This document shows, piece by piece, positions 23,826-33,490 of a stretch of 64,000 nucleotides of DNA. A model generated the notes under the pieces. It had not been told where the DNA came from and searched no databases. It saw nothing but the letters and a program-made list of their open reading frames with translations. A program made the translations under genes and the position numbers. The stretch spans positions 1 through 64,000 of the forward strand of contig NZ_JADOER010000004.1 in assembly GCF_018739865.1 (NCBI RefSeq), given 5' to 3'. The stretch is from Leptothoe kymatousa TAU-MAC 1615. Lineage in GTDB: Bacteria > Cyanobacteriota > Cyanobacteriia > Phormidesmidales > Phormidesmidaceae. Within the stretch, counting starts at the first letter, position 1. Every line of letters starts with the position of its first letter.

Positions 23826-25037
23826 TCACTGGCTCAGGCAAGCTTGGAAATAGAGTCTGTAGAGATGGCATCGGGGTTCTGCTTTATCACCATGCCAGCG
23901 TAGCAAGCCCAGGCTACGCAGTCTAAAGCCTTGATCTCTATCCACAAGAATGGGGTGATCAGCCGCTAAAATCTGGCGCAATAGATCGACAGATGTCGGA
24001 TGTCGCATCAATAGCGCTTCTATTTTTCTGAGAAAATCATTGTAATAGTGGCCTGCTGGGGTGTGGGCCGTTGCTAAGAACGTTGTTAGCGTTAACTCTG
24101 GGTTGTTTCTTAGAGTAGATAGGGCGATGGTCACCAAATATGGATGGCCGCCAATTATGGCCATCAGTTGATTAATTTGATCCGTCTGCAAAGCTACGTT
24201 GTAGCGTCTTGCTAATTCAATAACGTCATTACGACTAAAGTCGGGGAGTTCAATACAGGTACCAACATTAAAAGGGGAATGGTTAACCTCCAGGTCAAGG
24301 TAAATATCAGTGGAGTGAACGATAATTAGGCGCAGATTATTCCACCCTGGCAGGATACGGGCATCGTCATGCCATGACCGTAACAGTCTAAAAAAGTCAG
24401 TGGCCGTATGAGCATAGGGAAAGACTTCATCGACATTGTCGAGAAAGATAGCCAATGGCGCATTTAGCTTCGGGAAAATGACCCGCTCTAGGTAGGCTGT
24501 GCAGTTATCGTTACTGCCCAATTCTGGATTCCATGAAGTATCTACAATGGTTGGGTTGATATCCAGTTGCTCACTGATTTTGCGACAGAACCATTGCAAA
24601 AACATGTTGACATTATCCAGGGCATCCTGGCTAACTCCCATAAAGTTTAAGTAGGGCTTGTAGTACTTTTCAATGGCTGGACAGTCAAATAACCAGTGCA
24701 ACAGCTCTGTTTTGCCCATTTTTTTAGACCCTTTGATTCTTAGCAGGCTGCCTGGTTGCATGATGCATTGATAGGCTGCAGTCTCCACTGCTGGGCGTTC
24801 TATATATAGGAAGTTATCACTGGCAATGCTTTCGTGATTATTAATGCCGACGGCAGTGCAAATGTTAATAAAGTTGTTTTCTTTGATTTTTTCTCCTGCC
24901 CAAAATCGTCTCAGGGTGGTGGGTCTAACCTCGGCTTTGTCACACCAAATTTCAGCTCGTTTGGTCCAGCCTCGCTGCTTTCTGGCAGCATCAACGATCA
25001 ATAGTCCTGCTTCGGAAGCTCTTAAGGTAAGACCCAC
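23826..25037 (-). CDS. STAND-like AAA ATPase with N-terminal helix-turn-helix-like domain
   Basis: Seen: 403 residues from a GTG start. Residues ~5-70 (LRASEAGLLIVDAARKQRGW ... RPTTLRRFWAGEKIKENNF ... ICTAVGI) resemble the HTH-like domain that precedes NACHT/STAND modules in cyanobacteria. The ATPase domain runs ~80-330: Walker A GSKKMGKT (103-110), Walker B LAIFLDNVDE (195-204) and IIGGHPYLVTIALS as the GxP motif. The rest looks like a winged helix. No repeat sensor or effector domain is attached. It is the first gene of a two-gene operon with the membrane ATPase. The two ATPases are related but not alike, suggesting that one regulates the other or that they form mixed oligomers (inference). 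Confidence 0.8.
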   Translation of the reverse strand: MGLTLRASEAGLLIVDAARKQRGWTKRAEIWCDKAEVRPTTLRRFWAGEKIKENNFINICTAVGINNHESIASDNFLYIERPAVETAAYQCIMQPGSLLRIKGSKKMGKTELLHWLFDCPAIEKYYKPYLNFMGVSQDALDNVNMFLQWFCRKISEQLDINPTIVDTSWNPELGSNDNCTAYLERVIFPKLNAPLAIFLDNVDEVFPYAHTATDFFRLLRSWHDDARILPGWNNLRLIIVHSTDIYLDLEVNHSPFNVGTCIELPDFSRNDVIELARRYNVALQTDQINQLMAIIGGHPYLVTIALSTLRNNPELTLTTFLATAHTPAGHYYNDFLRKIEALLMRHPTSVDLLRQILAADHPILVDRDQGFRLRSLGLLRWHGDKAEPRCHLYRLYFQACLSQ

Positions 25038-25827
25038 TGGGCATTGTCCTCAGTACTTACATGGGTACATGATAGGCGTGTGTCGCTGTATCCCCAAGCA
25101 TCTTTAGAATGATTAGGGCAACTGGGCTAAATTTAAGGATCTTTTCCAAGAAGTGACCTAAATACTGACCTATTTATTTAGATTGTTTGGTTTATTATGA
25201 GCATAAGGGGATATGGTGGAGATTTATAGGTAAAACATCTGAATTTTCTATCTTTGGGATCTACTCGAAAATAAAGTATCGGTGCGTCAAGAGTATCGCA
25301 TAATATCCTCTACGTAAGGTGGGTGCATTATTTAATAGCACGTCCTTTTGAATAGGTGTGTTATACAAATCATCTGTCCTCAACCTTTATAGCTAAACAA
25401 TCAGGGCCACAACAGAGGGTCGTACTACTATTTCTTTCACTTAGCAATAGAATTTCAAGGGACATCACCATTCAAAGCAACTCTAATGATGTCTTTGAAT
25501 AGATATCTACAAAAACATCAAAATCACATTAGAAACGAGACGTGTGGGCTTTCTATCCATAATTCGAGTCTGACACAATTGGATTCTGTTGAAATTTTCT
25601 AAATTCTGAAGACTTTCAGCTACTTTTGCCCATGGCCTCATGCGCTACAAAAAGGATGAGAAATGCTATAAAAGTTGTTCTCGTGAAAAAATCACAATGA
25701 CAACTGTCTGAATAAAGAGCATGTTGTCATAGCTCGAGCCAGCTATGACAACCAATATGGCTGACAACACTCCACCAAATAATAAGAAAATTTCTTTTGT
25801 GACGCTTTCGACTACCCCCTTACTAAA
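25038..25827. other. Long divergent intergenic region upstream of the STAND pair and the TIGR03032 gene
   Basis: 790 AT-rich bases with no convincing frame on either strand. It must hold the promoters of both flanking units. A cluster of TGACAAC sites with a strong hairpin lies at 25698-25768. I saw no tRNA-like fold. A small RNA here could not be excluded. Confidence 0.5.
25698..25768. promoter_or_regulatory. Cluster of four TGACAAC sites including a 12-bp inverted repeat
   Basis: TGACAAC occurs at 25698, 25746 and 25762, and inverted (GTTGTCA) at 25723. The inner pair forms the perfect hairpin GTTGTCATAGCT / AGCTATGACAAC (25723-25734 / 25741-25752, loop 6). It lies 60-130 bases before the start of the TIGR03032-type gene, where an operator or leader hairpin would be expected. 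Confidence 0.5.
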
Positions 25828-26928
25828 ATGACGGATCAACCCGCTATACCTTCCTCTGCCTCTCGTCTGGAGATTACGGGGTCACGCCAGTTTACATCTT
25901 GGTTAGCAGAACATCATTTGAGCCTTGCCTTTAGCACCTATCAGGCAGGCAAAGTCTTTTGGATTGGCCTTCAGCCCGACGGTCGATTATCAGTCTTTGA
26001 GCGTACCTTTGATCGTTGCATGGGACTATGCGTCAACGGCAATAGCTTATGGGTTTCTACCCTGTATCAACTGTGGCGGTTTGAAAATACATTGCAGCCA
26101 GGTCAAAAATACCAGGGCTATGATGCGTTGTACGTACCACAGATGAGCTATGTTACAGGAGATTTAGACATCCATGATATTGCGATAGAGACCGCTCAAG
26201 CAGCTCAGGATAGCTCTTCTGCAGAAAATACTCTTCCTATTTTTGTTAATACGTTGTTTGGTTGTTTGGCCAGCCCCAGCCATACCCATAGCTTTGTTCC
26301 GGTTTGGCAGCCACCGTTTCTCAGCAAAATGGCAGCTGAGGATCGCTGTCATCTGAATGGCATGGCCCTACAAGATGGTCAGGTCCGCTATGTAACGTCA
26401 GTGAGTCGGAGTGATGTGGCCGATGGCTGGCGAGACCATCGGGTAGACGGTGGCTGTGTTATGGATATCTCTAACGATGAGATTATTGCCACCGGATTAT
26501 CGATGCCCCATTCTCCTCGCTGGTACCGAGACCGGCTGTGGTTAGTGAACTCTGGCACAGGAGAGTTTGGTTACTTAGACATGGCCACAGGAACCTTTGA
26601 GGTAGTGACGTTTTGTCCAGGGTATTTAAGAGGTCTGGCCTTTTTTGGAGATTTTGCCGTGGTGGGTCTTTCAGAGCCACGGCATAACAAGAGCTTCCAG
26701 GGACTGCCCCTGGATGATGCCCTCTCTCGCAAGGGAGCAACGCCACGCTGTGGGCTGGGGGTGATTGATTTGCGCAGTGGAGATTTGGTGCATACCCTGC
26801 GTATTGAAGGAGTAATTGCGGAGCTGTATGACGTGGCGGTAATGCCCCAGATAAGGCGGCCTATGGCCATTGGCTTCCGTAATGATGAGATTCGTCGGGT
26901 GATTTCTGTGGGGGAGCCTAACGAGTGA
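25828..26928 (+). CDS. TIGR03032/DUF4915-type conserved protein
   Basis: Seen: 366 residues without a signal peptide. Recurring strand motifs suggest a beta-propeller-like fold: LAFSTYQAGKVFWIG, RCMGLCVNGNSLWVSTLYQLWRFEN, GLSMPHSPRWYRDRLWLVNSGTGEFG, and FCPGYLRGLAFFGDFAVVGLSEPR. These blocks match the TIGR03032 family. Many bacteria encode it beside large repeat proteins, glycosyltransferases or TPR proteins, but its activity is unknown. The conserved NxxFGCL and HLNGMA segments suggest a binding site. The second RTX gene starts 99 bases downstream on the same strand, so co-transcription is likely. Confidence 0.78.
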   Translation: MTDQPAIPSSASRLEITGSRQFTSWLAEHHLSLAFSTYQAGKVFWIGLQPDGRLSVFERTFDRCMGLCVNGNSLWVSTLYQLWRFENTLQPGQKYQGYDALYVPQMSYVTGDLDIHDIAIETAQAAQDSSSAENTLPIFVNTLFGCLASPSHTHSFVPVWQPPFLSKMAAEDRCHLNGMALQDGQVRYVTSVSRSDVADGWRDHRVDGGCVMDISNDEIIATGLSMPHSPRWYRDRLWLVNSGTGEFGYLDMATGTFEVVTFCPGYLRGLAFFGDFAVVGLSEPRHNKSFQGLPLDDALSRKGATPRCGLGVIDLRSGDLVHTLRIEGVIAELYDVAVMPQIRRPMAIGFRNDEIRRVISVGEPNE

Positions 26929-27027
26929 TCTACCAGGGATAGGATGCCTTGCTCAGGAAGAGGCCCTATCCAGTTGTCAGGGATGATTTTGAAACTAGTG
27001 TGAATAACAACTGTAGGAATCTGTTAA

Positions 27028-28500
27028 ATGAGTTCTCTTAATTTAGCTGACCTGAATGGCAGCAATGGCTTTGTGCTCAACGGCATTGATATCAGTGATC
27101 AATCAGGCACCTCAGTAAGCAGTGCTGGGGATATCAATGGCGATGGCATTGATGACGTGATTATTGGGGCACGCGGTGCCGACCCCAATGGCCAATCTAA
27201 TGCGGGCGAAAGTTATGTGGTCTTTGGCAGTACCAGTCCTTTTGCCGCCAGTCTAGATCTATCGGCTCTGGATGGCAGCAATGGTTTTGTACTCAACGGC
27301 ATTGATAACGGTGACGGATCAGGCATCTCGGTGAGCAATGCCGGGGATGTCAATGGGGATGGCATTGATGACGTGATCATTGGGGCACGCTATGCCGCCC
27401 CCAATGGCCTATCTAGTGCGGGCGAAAGCTATGTGGTCTTTGGCAGCACCAGTCCTTTTGCCGCCAGCCTAGATCTATCGGCCCTGGATGGCACTAATGG
27501 CTTTGTCATCAACGGCATTGATGGCTTTGACCGATCAGGTCGCTCAGTGAGCAGTGCCGGAGATGTTAACGGCGATGGCATTGATGACGTGATCATTGGG
27601 GCATATCGTGCCGATCCCAATGGCCAATCTTATGCGGGCGAAAGCTATGTGGTGTTTGGCAGCACCAGTCCTTTTGCCGCCAGCCTAGATCTATCGGCCC
27701 TGGATGGTACTAATGGCTTTGTCATCAACGGCATTAATAACATTGACCTTGTAGGCCGCTCGGTGAGCAGTGCCGGGGATGTCAACGATGATGGTATCGA
27801 TGACCTGATTATTGGGGCAGAGGGGGCCGACCCTAATGGCCAATCTCTTGCGGGCGAAAGCTATGTGGTGTTTGGCAGTAGCAGTCCTTTTGCCGCCAGC
27901 CTAGATCTATCGGCTCTGGATGGCAGCAATGGCTTTGTGATCAACGGCATTGATAGCGATGACCTATCAGGTCGCTCAGTGAGCAGTGCCGGGGATGTCA
28001 ACGGCGATGGCATCGATGACCTGATCATAGGGGCACGTTTTGCCGACTCCAATGGCCAATCTGATGCGGGTGAAAGCTATGTGGTATTTGGCAGTATTAA
28101 TGGCTTTGCCCCTAGCTTGAATCTATCTGCCCTGGATGGCAGCAATGGCTTTGTCATCAACGGCATTGATCGCGGTGACGAATCAGGCAGCTCGGTTAGC
28201 GGGGCTGGGGATGTCAACGGCGATGGCATCGATGATCTGATTATTGGAGCTGTTTCGGGCGAAAGCTATATAGTCTTTGGTAGTACCAGTCCCTTTGCCC
28301 CTAACTTGAATCTATCAGCCCTGACTGGTAGCAATGGCTTTGTACTCAACGGCATTGATGGCGATGTCACTTTAGGCATCTCGGTGAGCAGTGCCGGGGA
28401 TGTCAACGGCGATGGCATCGATGACCTAATTATTGGGGCAACCCGTGCCGATCCCAATAACCAATCTAGTGCGGGCGAAAGCTATGTGGTCTTTGGCAGC
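27028..28500 (+). repeat. 216-bp tandem repeats encoding FG-GAP blades 1-7
   Basis: A TTTTGCCGCCAG landmark recurs at 27240, 27456, 27672 and 27888, an exact 216-bp (72-codon) period. Units 6-7 are shorter or more diverged. The near-identical silent sites in units 2-5 indicate recent expansion; this stretch is prone to assembly collapse. Confidence 0.85.
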
Positions 28501-31413
28501 AGCGCAAATGCTACCAATACTATCCCCATTGCCACCGATGATATTATCTTCACAGATGAAGACTTTGTTAACGACAATAACAACGTTATTGTTCGAAATA
28601 ACTTTAATGGCATTGATAACGATCCCGATGGAGATACCCTTACTGTCATTGCAGTTAATGGCGATACAGCCAACGTTGACACAGAAATCACCCTAAACTC
28701 TGGGGCACTAGTAACCGTCAGCAGTGATGGCTCCCTACGTTACAATCCCAACGGTCAGTTTGAAGATCTTGTTGATGGTCAACTAGGCTTCGATAGCTTT
28801 ACTTACACTATTTCCGATGGAAATGGCGGTACCGATACTGCCACCGTGACCATGAGGATCAATGGTGCTGCTGATTTCCCTGATAGTGCTTTCTTTGATT
28901 TGAACACTCTGGACGGCACCAATGGGTTTGTCATGAACGGTATTGATGCCGATGATTTCTCGGGAGACCAAGTGAGCAGTCTTGGTGACGTTAATGGTGA
29001 TGGCTTTGACGATGTGATTATCAGTGCCGTTAATGGCGATCCGAATGGCAATACCGATGCTGGTGAAAGCTACGTCATTTTTGGCACTGATAGTGGATTT
29101 ACCAGTAGCCTGGATCTGGACAGCTTAGATGGCACCAATGGCTTTGTCATTAACGGCATTGATCAATCTGATTCAGCAGGGGTATCGGTCAGTGGTGCAG
29201 GAGACTTTAATAATGATGGCATTGATGACATTTTAATTGGTGCCTTTGGGGCTGATCCTAACTTTACCGGTGCTGCTGGTGAAACCTATGTCATATACGG
29301 TAACACCAACGGTTTTGGCAACAGCTTTGATCTCTCCAGTCTGGACGGCAGCAACGGTATTGTTATCAACGGTATTGATGTCCTTGACATCTCAGGGGTC
29401 TCCGTCAGCAGCCTGGGTGATATCAATGGTGACGATATTGATGACATTATTATTGGCGCAGAACAAGCGGATCCAGATAATCGAGCAGAGGCTGGAGAAA
29501 GCTATGTTGTCTTTGGTAGTAGCAGCTTAGGTAGCAGTCTTGACCTCGCAACCCTGGATGGCAGCAATGGGTTTGTCATTGGTGGGTTGAATCCTGACGA
29601 TCGCTCAGGGCGACCTGTGAGTGGGGCTGGCGATATCAACAATGATGGCTTGAATGACATTATTATTGGCGCATCCGGTGCCGACCCTGATGGTAAGTCA
29701 AGTGCCGGTGAAAGCTATGTTATTTTTGGCAGCAGCGCTGGCTTTAATAGCAGTTTTGATCTATCAACACTGGATGGCAGTAATGGGTTCACCATTAAGG
29801 GGATTGCTCCCTTTAGTCGTTCGGGTGGACGCGTTAGCGATGCCGGTGATGTGAATGGTGACGGCATTGATGATGTAATCATCAGTGCGTCGTTTGCATC
29901 TCCAGACGGTAAGCCTGTTGCTGGTGAAAGCTATATCCTCTTTGGAGGTGACGGAGACTTTGACAGTACCTTAGAGCTGTCTGCCCTGAATGGCAACAAT
30001 GGGTTTGTTATTAAAGGTGTGGATGTATTCGACCGTTCAGGTTTTTCGGTGAGCGGTGCTGGAGATGTCAATGATGATGGCATTGATGACTTGATTGTAA
30101 GTGCCTTTAACGCAACACCACCAGGTGCCAGTGGTGCGGGAGAAAGTTATATCATCTATGGCAGTCAAGATGGCTTTGGCAGCAGCTTTGATCTCTTAAC
30201 CCTGGATGGCAGTAATGGATTTGTTGTCAGCGGTCTCGATGAAGATGATCGGTTAGGCAGTTCGGTAAGCGGTGCAGGCGATTTTAATGGCGATGGTGTC
30301 GATGATATAATTATTGGCGCTTTCCTTGCAGATCCGAATGGCACTTCCAATGCCGGTGAGAGCTATCTAATATTTGGGCAGAGTGACGAAGTCACCGAAG
30401 GGGATCCCATTGTCGGCGGGACAGGTGCTGACACCTTAACCGGCAGCGCTGCTGGCGAACTGATCCAAGGTCTAGGCGATAGAGACGTTCTCTTTGGCCT
30501 CGGCGGTGACGACACCCTAGAAGGCGGCACCGGTATTGACCGCCTGATTGGCGGCACTGGCGCAGACACCATCATCGGCGGCCCTAGCAACGACATCGCC
30601 GAATATAACGAGTCCGATGCCGGAGTAGTCATCGACCTGACCCAGGGCACTGGCTTCGGTGGTCATGCAGAAGGCGACACCTTTATCGACGTCGAAAACC
30701 TCAAAGGTAGCAACTTTGACGACCAGCTAATCGGTAATGCCAGACGTAATGTGTTATTTGGCCTAGACGGCAACGACACCCTTTCTGGAGAAGCCGGAGC
30801 CGATGCCCTCATTGGCGGAGCCGGAGCTGACACCCTGGATGGTGGAGCAGGTAACGACCTGGCCCTATATAACGCCTCCGATGCCGGAGTGACCGTCAAC
30901 TTGGCCACAGGTGTGGCCACAGGGGGCGATGCGGAAGGTGATGTGCTGATCGATATCGAACGTCTTGTCGGTAGCGACTTTGACGACCAGCTAACGGGTA
31001 ATGCAAAACGTAACACCTTTATTGGTGGAGCTGGTGCTGATACCCTATTCGGTGCGGGCAATCGCAATACGTTTATCTACCGTTCCCTAAGCGAGTCACT
31101 GTTGGGCAGCCATGATGTCATTAGTGATCTAGACATCGGCAGCGCCTTTGTTATTGATACTATCAATGGCCCCTCTGCCGTGGCCGCTGCCGATGTAGCC
31201 CAGCTAGGTACGGCGGCGAGTCTGACCGAAACAGACATTCAGGCAGTGCTGAGCGCCACTGACTTTGTCAGCAATGGTGCGGCCACCTTTAGCGTCGGTA
31301 GCCAAACCTATGTGGCGCTAAATGATGACACAGCCGGGTTTGCCGCTAGTAGCGATGCCGTTATCGAAATTACTGGATTCACCGGTAATCTAAGCGATCT
31401 CAGCATTGCTTAA
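27028..31413 (+). CDS. Giant RTX protein with two seven-blade FG-GAP propellers
   Basis: Seen: 1461 residues, opening directly with a repeat blade and no signal peptide. Block 1 (~1-490) has seven FG-GAP blades of about 72 residues, each with [32 protein letters not shown] and [10 protein letters not shown]; the Asp-rich loop is a Ca2+ site as in integrin-alpha propellers. A cadherin/VCBS-like domain follows (~500-610). Block 2 (~615-1125) has seven more, more diverged blades. Then come RTX nonapeptide repeats and the same C-terminal module as the first RTX gene. Two closed seven-blade propellers fit the blade counts. Type I secretion and a surface adhesion role are inferred. It probably shares a transcript with the TIGR03032-type gene upstream. 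Confidence 0.9.
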   Translation: MSSLNLADLNGSNGFVLNGIDISDQSGTSVSSAGDINGDGIDDVIIGARGADPNGQSNAGESYVVFGSTSPFAASLDLSALDGSNGFVLNGIDNGDGSGISVSNAGDVNGDGIDDVIIGARYAAPNGLSSAGESYVVFGSTSPFAASLDLSALDGTNGFVINGIDGFDRSGRSVSSAGDVNGDGIDDVIIGAYRADPNGQSYAGESYVVFGSTSPFAASLDLSALDGTNGFVINGINNIDLVGRSVSSAGDVNDDGIDDLIIGAEGADPNGQSLAGESYVVFGSSSPFAASLDLSALDGSNGFVINGIDSDDLSGRSVSSAGDVNGDGIDDLIIGARFADSNGQSDAGESYVVFGSINGFAPSLNLSALDGSNGFVINGIDRGDESGSSVSGAGDVNGDGIDDLIIGAVSGESYIVFGSTSPFAPNLNLSALTGSNGFVLNGIDGDVTLGISVSSAGDVNGDGIDDLIIGATRADPNNQSSAGESYVVFGSSANATNTIPIATDDIIFTDEDFVNDNNNVIVRNNFNGIDNDPDGDTLTVIAVNGDTANVDTEITLNSGALVTVSSDGSLRYNPNGQFEDLVDGQLGFDSFTYTISDGNGGTDTATVTMRINGAADFPDSAFFDLNTLDGTNGFVMNGIDADDFSGDQVSSLGDVNGDGFDDVIISAVNGDPNGNTDAGESYVIFGTDSGFTSSLDLDSLDGTNGFVINGIDQSDSAGVSVSGAGDFNNDGIDDILIGAFGADPNFTGAAGETYVIYGNTNGFGNSFDLSSLDGSNGIVINGIDVLDISGVSVSSLGDINGDDIDDIIIGAEQADPDNRAEAGESYVVFGSSSLGSSLDLATLDGSNGFVIGGLNPDDRSGRPVSGAGDINNDGLNDIIIGASGADPDGKSSAGESYVIFGSSAGFNSSFDLSTLDGSNGFTIKGIAPFSRSGGRVSDAGDVNGDGIDDVIISASFASPDGKPVAGESYILFGGDGDFDSTLELSALNGNNGFVIKGVDVFDRSGFSVSGAGDVNDDGIDDLIVSAFNATPPGASGAGESYIIYGSQDGFGSSFDLLTLDGSNGFVVSGLDEDDRLGSSVSGAGDFNGDGVDDIIIGAFLADPNGTSNAGESYLIFGQSDEVTEGDPIVGGTGADTLTGSAAGELIQGLGDRDVLFGLGGDDTLEGGTGIDRLIGGTGADTIIGGPSNDIAEYNESDAGVVIDLTQGTGFGGHAEGDTFIDVENLKGSNFDDQLIGNARRNVLFGLDGNDTLSGEAGADALIGGAGADTLDGGAGNDLALYNASDAGVTVNLATGVATGGDAEGDVLIDIERLVGSDFDDQLTGNAKRNTFIGGAGADTLFGAGNRNTFIYRSLSESLLGSHDVISDLDIGSAFVIDTINGPSAVAAADVAQLGTAASLTETDIQAVLSATDFVSNGAATFSVGSQTYVALNDDTAGFAASSDAVIEITGFTGNLSDLSIA
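30415..31413 (+). repeat. C-terminal RTX module, copy B (pairs with 20501-21499)
   Basis: Gap-free counterpart of 20501-21499 at offset 9914, ending at the exact same codon before the stop. The mosaic of near-identical and diverged patches suggests gene conversion. Confidence 0.93.
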
Positions 31414-31499
31414 AGGAGATGTGCTTCATTCTGGTCGATAGTTGTGACGGGACTGAAGCACAGTTTTGATAGCTAATTCTTGACACCAAACGAATAAGG

Positions 31500-31539
31500 A
31501 ACAACGGCGTAGATATTGCTCCCTATGCCGTTGTTTTTT
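31500..31539 (+). terminator. Rho-independent terminator after the second RTX gene
   Basis: A 13-bp stem with one G-U pair (AACAACGGCGTAG / CTATGCCGTTGTT, 10-base loop) is followed directly by a run of T. It lies 87 bases past the stop, before the convergent maf gene. Confidence 0.9.
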
Positions 31540-31593
31540 CTTTCGCCTAATTTCCCTCTGTGGGCTCAACATCTGATGCATTTAACACAACGT

Positions 31594-32190
31594 TTAAGCT
31601 GACCAAAAGTCGGTCACCCGATACCCGAGCTCTCCGAGCATATCGCGCAGCATGGGCATGCTGAGGCCAATCACATTGGTGTGGCAGCCTTCCAGTTTTT
31701 CCACAAAAAAGCCACCCTTGCCATCGATGGTAAAGGCCCCGGCGCAGTTCATTGGTTCGCCGGTGGCCACATAGTCTTCAATTTCGCGATCGCTAACCCA
31801 GGCAAAATGCACCCGAGTCACCTGGCAGCGAGTGATCGTCTTTCTAGCTGCGGGCGCTATCAGCGTATGCCCCGTCAACAGCTCCCCCACCTTGCCCCGC
31901 ATTTTCCACCAGCGCTTAATCGCAGCGTCTGGCGTTTCTGGCTTGCCATAAATTTCCCCATCAAAAGCCAGCACCGAGTCGCACCCCAGCACCACCGCAT
32001 TGGGAAATAGGGGCGCTACAGCCTCTGCTTTCCCCAGTGATAGAGCCTTCACCAAAGCATCTGGCTCGTCTAGGGTAATCTGGTCTTCGTCAAATTTACT
32101 AGGGGATACAAAAGGCTGTACCCCGGCATTTAGCAATAGCTGGCGCCGAGCAGATGATGCCGACGCCAACACAAATTGTGGAGCAGACAT
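31594..32190 (-). CDS. maf: Maf-family nucleotide pyrophosphatase
   Basis: Seen: 198 residues, the normal size. The signature motifs are all present: [12 protein letters not shown] at the N-terminus, [14 protein letters not shown], and [20 protein letters not shown] with [10 protein letters not shown]. Known: Maf proteins hydrolyse non-canonical or modified nucleoside triphosphates to monophosphates, a house-cleaning role also linked to septum formation. Its ATG directly follows the TAA of the cyanoP gene upstream, so the two are translated from one mRNA. Confidence 0.92.
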   Translation of the reverse strand: MSAPQFVLASASSARRQLLLNAGVQPFVSPSKFDEDQITLDEPDALVKALSLGKAEAVAPLFPNAVVLGCDSVLAFDGEIYGKPETPDAAIKRWWKMRGKVGELLTGHTLIAPAARKTITRCQVTRVHFAWVSDREIEDYVATGEPMNCAGAFTIDGKGGFFVEKLEGCHTNVIGLSMPMLRDMLGELGYRVTDFWSA

Positions 32191-32739
32191 TTAGTAAACC
32201 GAGAATGATGCAACGGATCGAGTTAGGGATGTCTTTAGTCGCTTCCAGCGCCCTTCGGGAACTGACGCATTAAAGGTAAACAACTGACCACGACGGACAA
32301 TGGCGCTAGCCAAATTGTGTCGCTGTCCATCAGGTGTGGTCGCCAAATACTCAAGAATGTAATAGATTTTGCCCTCATCCGTTTCCACATTTTGGGCGCT
32401 GATCAATTCCACATCGCGGTTATCACCGGCCATGTCGGTGATGCTTTTCGAAAGCTTATAGCCCACTTCCGTGGGGCCGCCCAGTTCTTCTAAGGTTTTG
32501 CCTTCAGCCACCGGGCTCACCACGACGCTGACATTTTCCGTAGGGTTAATGATGTCGTGGAATACAACTTGAGGACCGCCAGAGACATTGACCTCTACCC
32601 AACCGGTGGGGTAGCCAAACTGATATCCTTCGAAGCTATTCACATAGTCCAGCAAGCTCACAGGGGCGGAGCCGCCGCAGGCCTGAAGGCCAAACATCGT
32701 GGCAAATACAATGATTAGAGCAGCTAGTCGCTTTAGCAT
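32191..32739 (-). CDS. psbP: CyanoP (PsbP-like photosystem II lipoprotein)
   Basis: Seen: 182 residues. A lipoprotein signal (hydrophobic LAALIIVFATMFG, lipobox LQAC, Cys21) is followed by a PsbP domain: FEGYQFGYPTGWVEVNVSGG, PTENVSVVVSPV, YYILEYLATTPDGQRHNLA and FSVY at the end. CyanoP is a lumenal lipoprotein associated with photosystem II assembly. The stop abuts the maf start. The 212 bases upstream are shared with the divergent pterin dehydratase gene, so promoters are back to back. Confidence 0.9.
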   Translation of the reverse strand: MLKRLAALIIVFATMFGLQACGGSAPVSLLDYVNSFEGYQFGYPTGWVEVNVSGGPQVVFHDIINPTENVSVVVSPVAEGKTLEELGGPTEVGYKLSKSITDMAGDNRDVELISAQNVETDEGKIYYILEYLATTPDGQRHNLASAIVRRGQLFTFNASVPEGRWKRLKTSLTRSVASFSVY

Positions 32740-32951
32740 TGGGAATACCGGTTAAGTAATGTGAAATGAATTGACACCCCCCATTGTCGCATTTCATGGA
32801 AGCTCTTTGCACCCTTCGTCAGGGGGCAAGTCCACCAGGCTATCCATACTCATCAGTTTTATGCGGCCACTCCTCGGTATGATCTCAGGCAGAAGGTGCT
32901 AAGCCACAGTACTTTTCAAGGTTCGTTTTACTCTACCAATAGCAACGTTCT

Positions 32952-33332
32952 ATGCTTCATGCATTATTTTTGATTAGTAGTCTCCATGCGGGGGCAGAGG
33001 TGTTAGCGCTTCCCACCCAAGGCGACCAGGGAAATGTTGTTGATACGAAAAATAAGCTAACCCGCCTCAGCGATGGGGAGATTCAGCTGCGGATGCAACA
33101 GTTGCCAGGCTGGACGACGGATGGCAAAAGTCTTTTCCATACCCGCACGTTTGAGGATTTTGTTGCGGCCGTTGAATTTGTCAATAGCTTGGTAGACCCT
33201 GCCGAAACACTAGCCCATCATCCAGACATTACTATCAACTACAATCAGGTCTCTCTAGAAGTGACCACCCATGATGCTGGTGGTTTAACTGAGCTGGACT
33301 TCGAACTGGCAACAATTGTCTCGCAGCTTTAA
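32952..33332 (+). CDS. Pterin-4a-carbinolamine dehydratase with an N-terminal extension
   Basis: Seen: 126 residues. Residues ~36-126 are a standard PCD domain: LSDGEIQLRMQQLPGW, FEDFVAAVEFVNSLV, AHHPDITINYNQV (His89, His90) and TTHDAGGLTELD (His107, Asp108), all catalytic positions kept. Known role: recycling of 4a-hydroxy-tetrahydropterin, or pterin binding. The first ~25 residues (LHALFLISSLHAGAEVLA) are weakly hydrophobic and not part of the fold; this may be a poor signal peptide or a mis-chosen start, though no better in-frame ATG exists before the domain. It forms an instructive contrast with the degenerate PCD domain fused to TIR at 1524. Confidence 0.88.
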   Translation: MLHALFLISSLHAGAEVLALPTQGDQGNVVDTKNKLTRLSDGEIQLRMQQLPGWTTDGKSLFHTRTFEDFVAAVEFVNSLVDPAETLAHHPDITINYNQVSLEVTTHDAGGLTELDFELATIVSQL

Positions 33333-33490
33333 TATTGTTGCTTAGGAAAGAGGGATCAATTAAGTCCCTAGGTTGCGCAGCTATCCATAGATTACTGGGC
33401 GGAGTCGTTCGTGCAACGTCTCCCTCGGAGTTAGTCCGGCAAAATTGGACGTTATTTAATCGCCGTTCCTTAGCCCGTTAAACAACTTTT

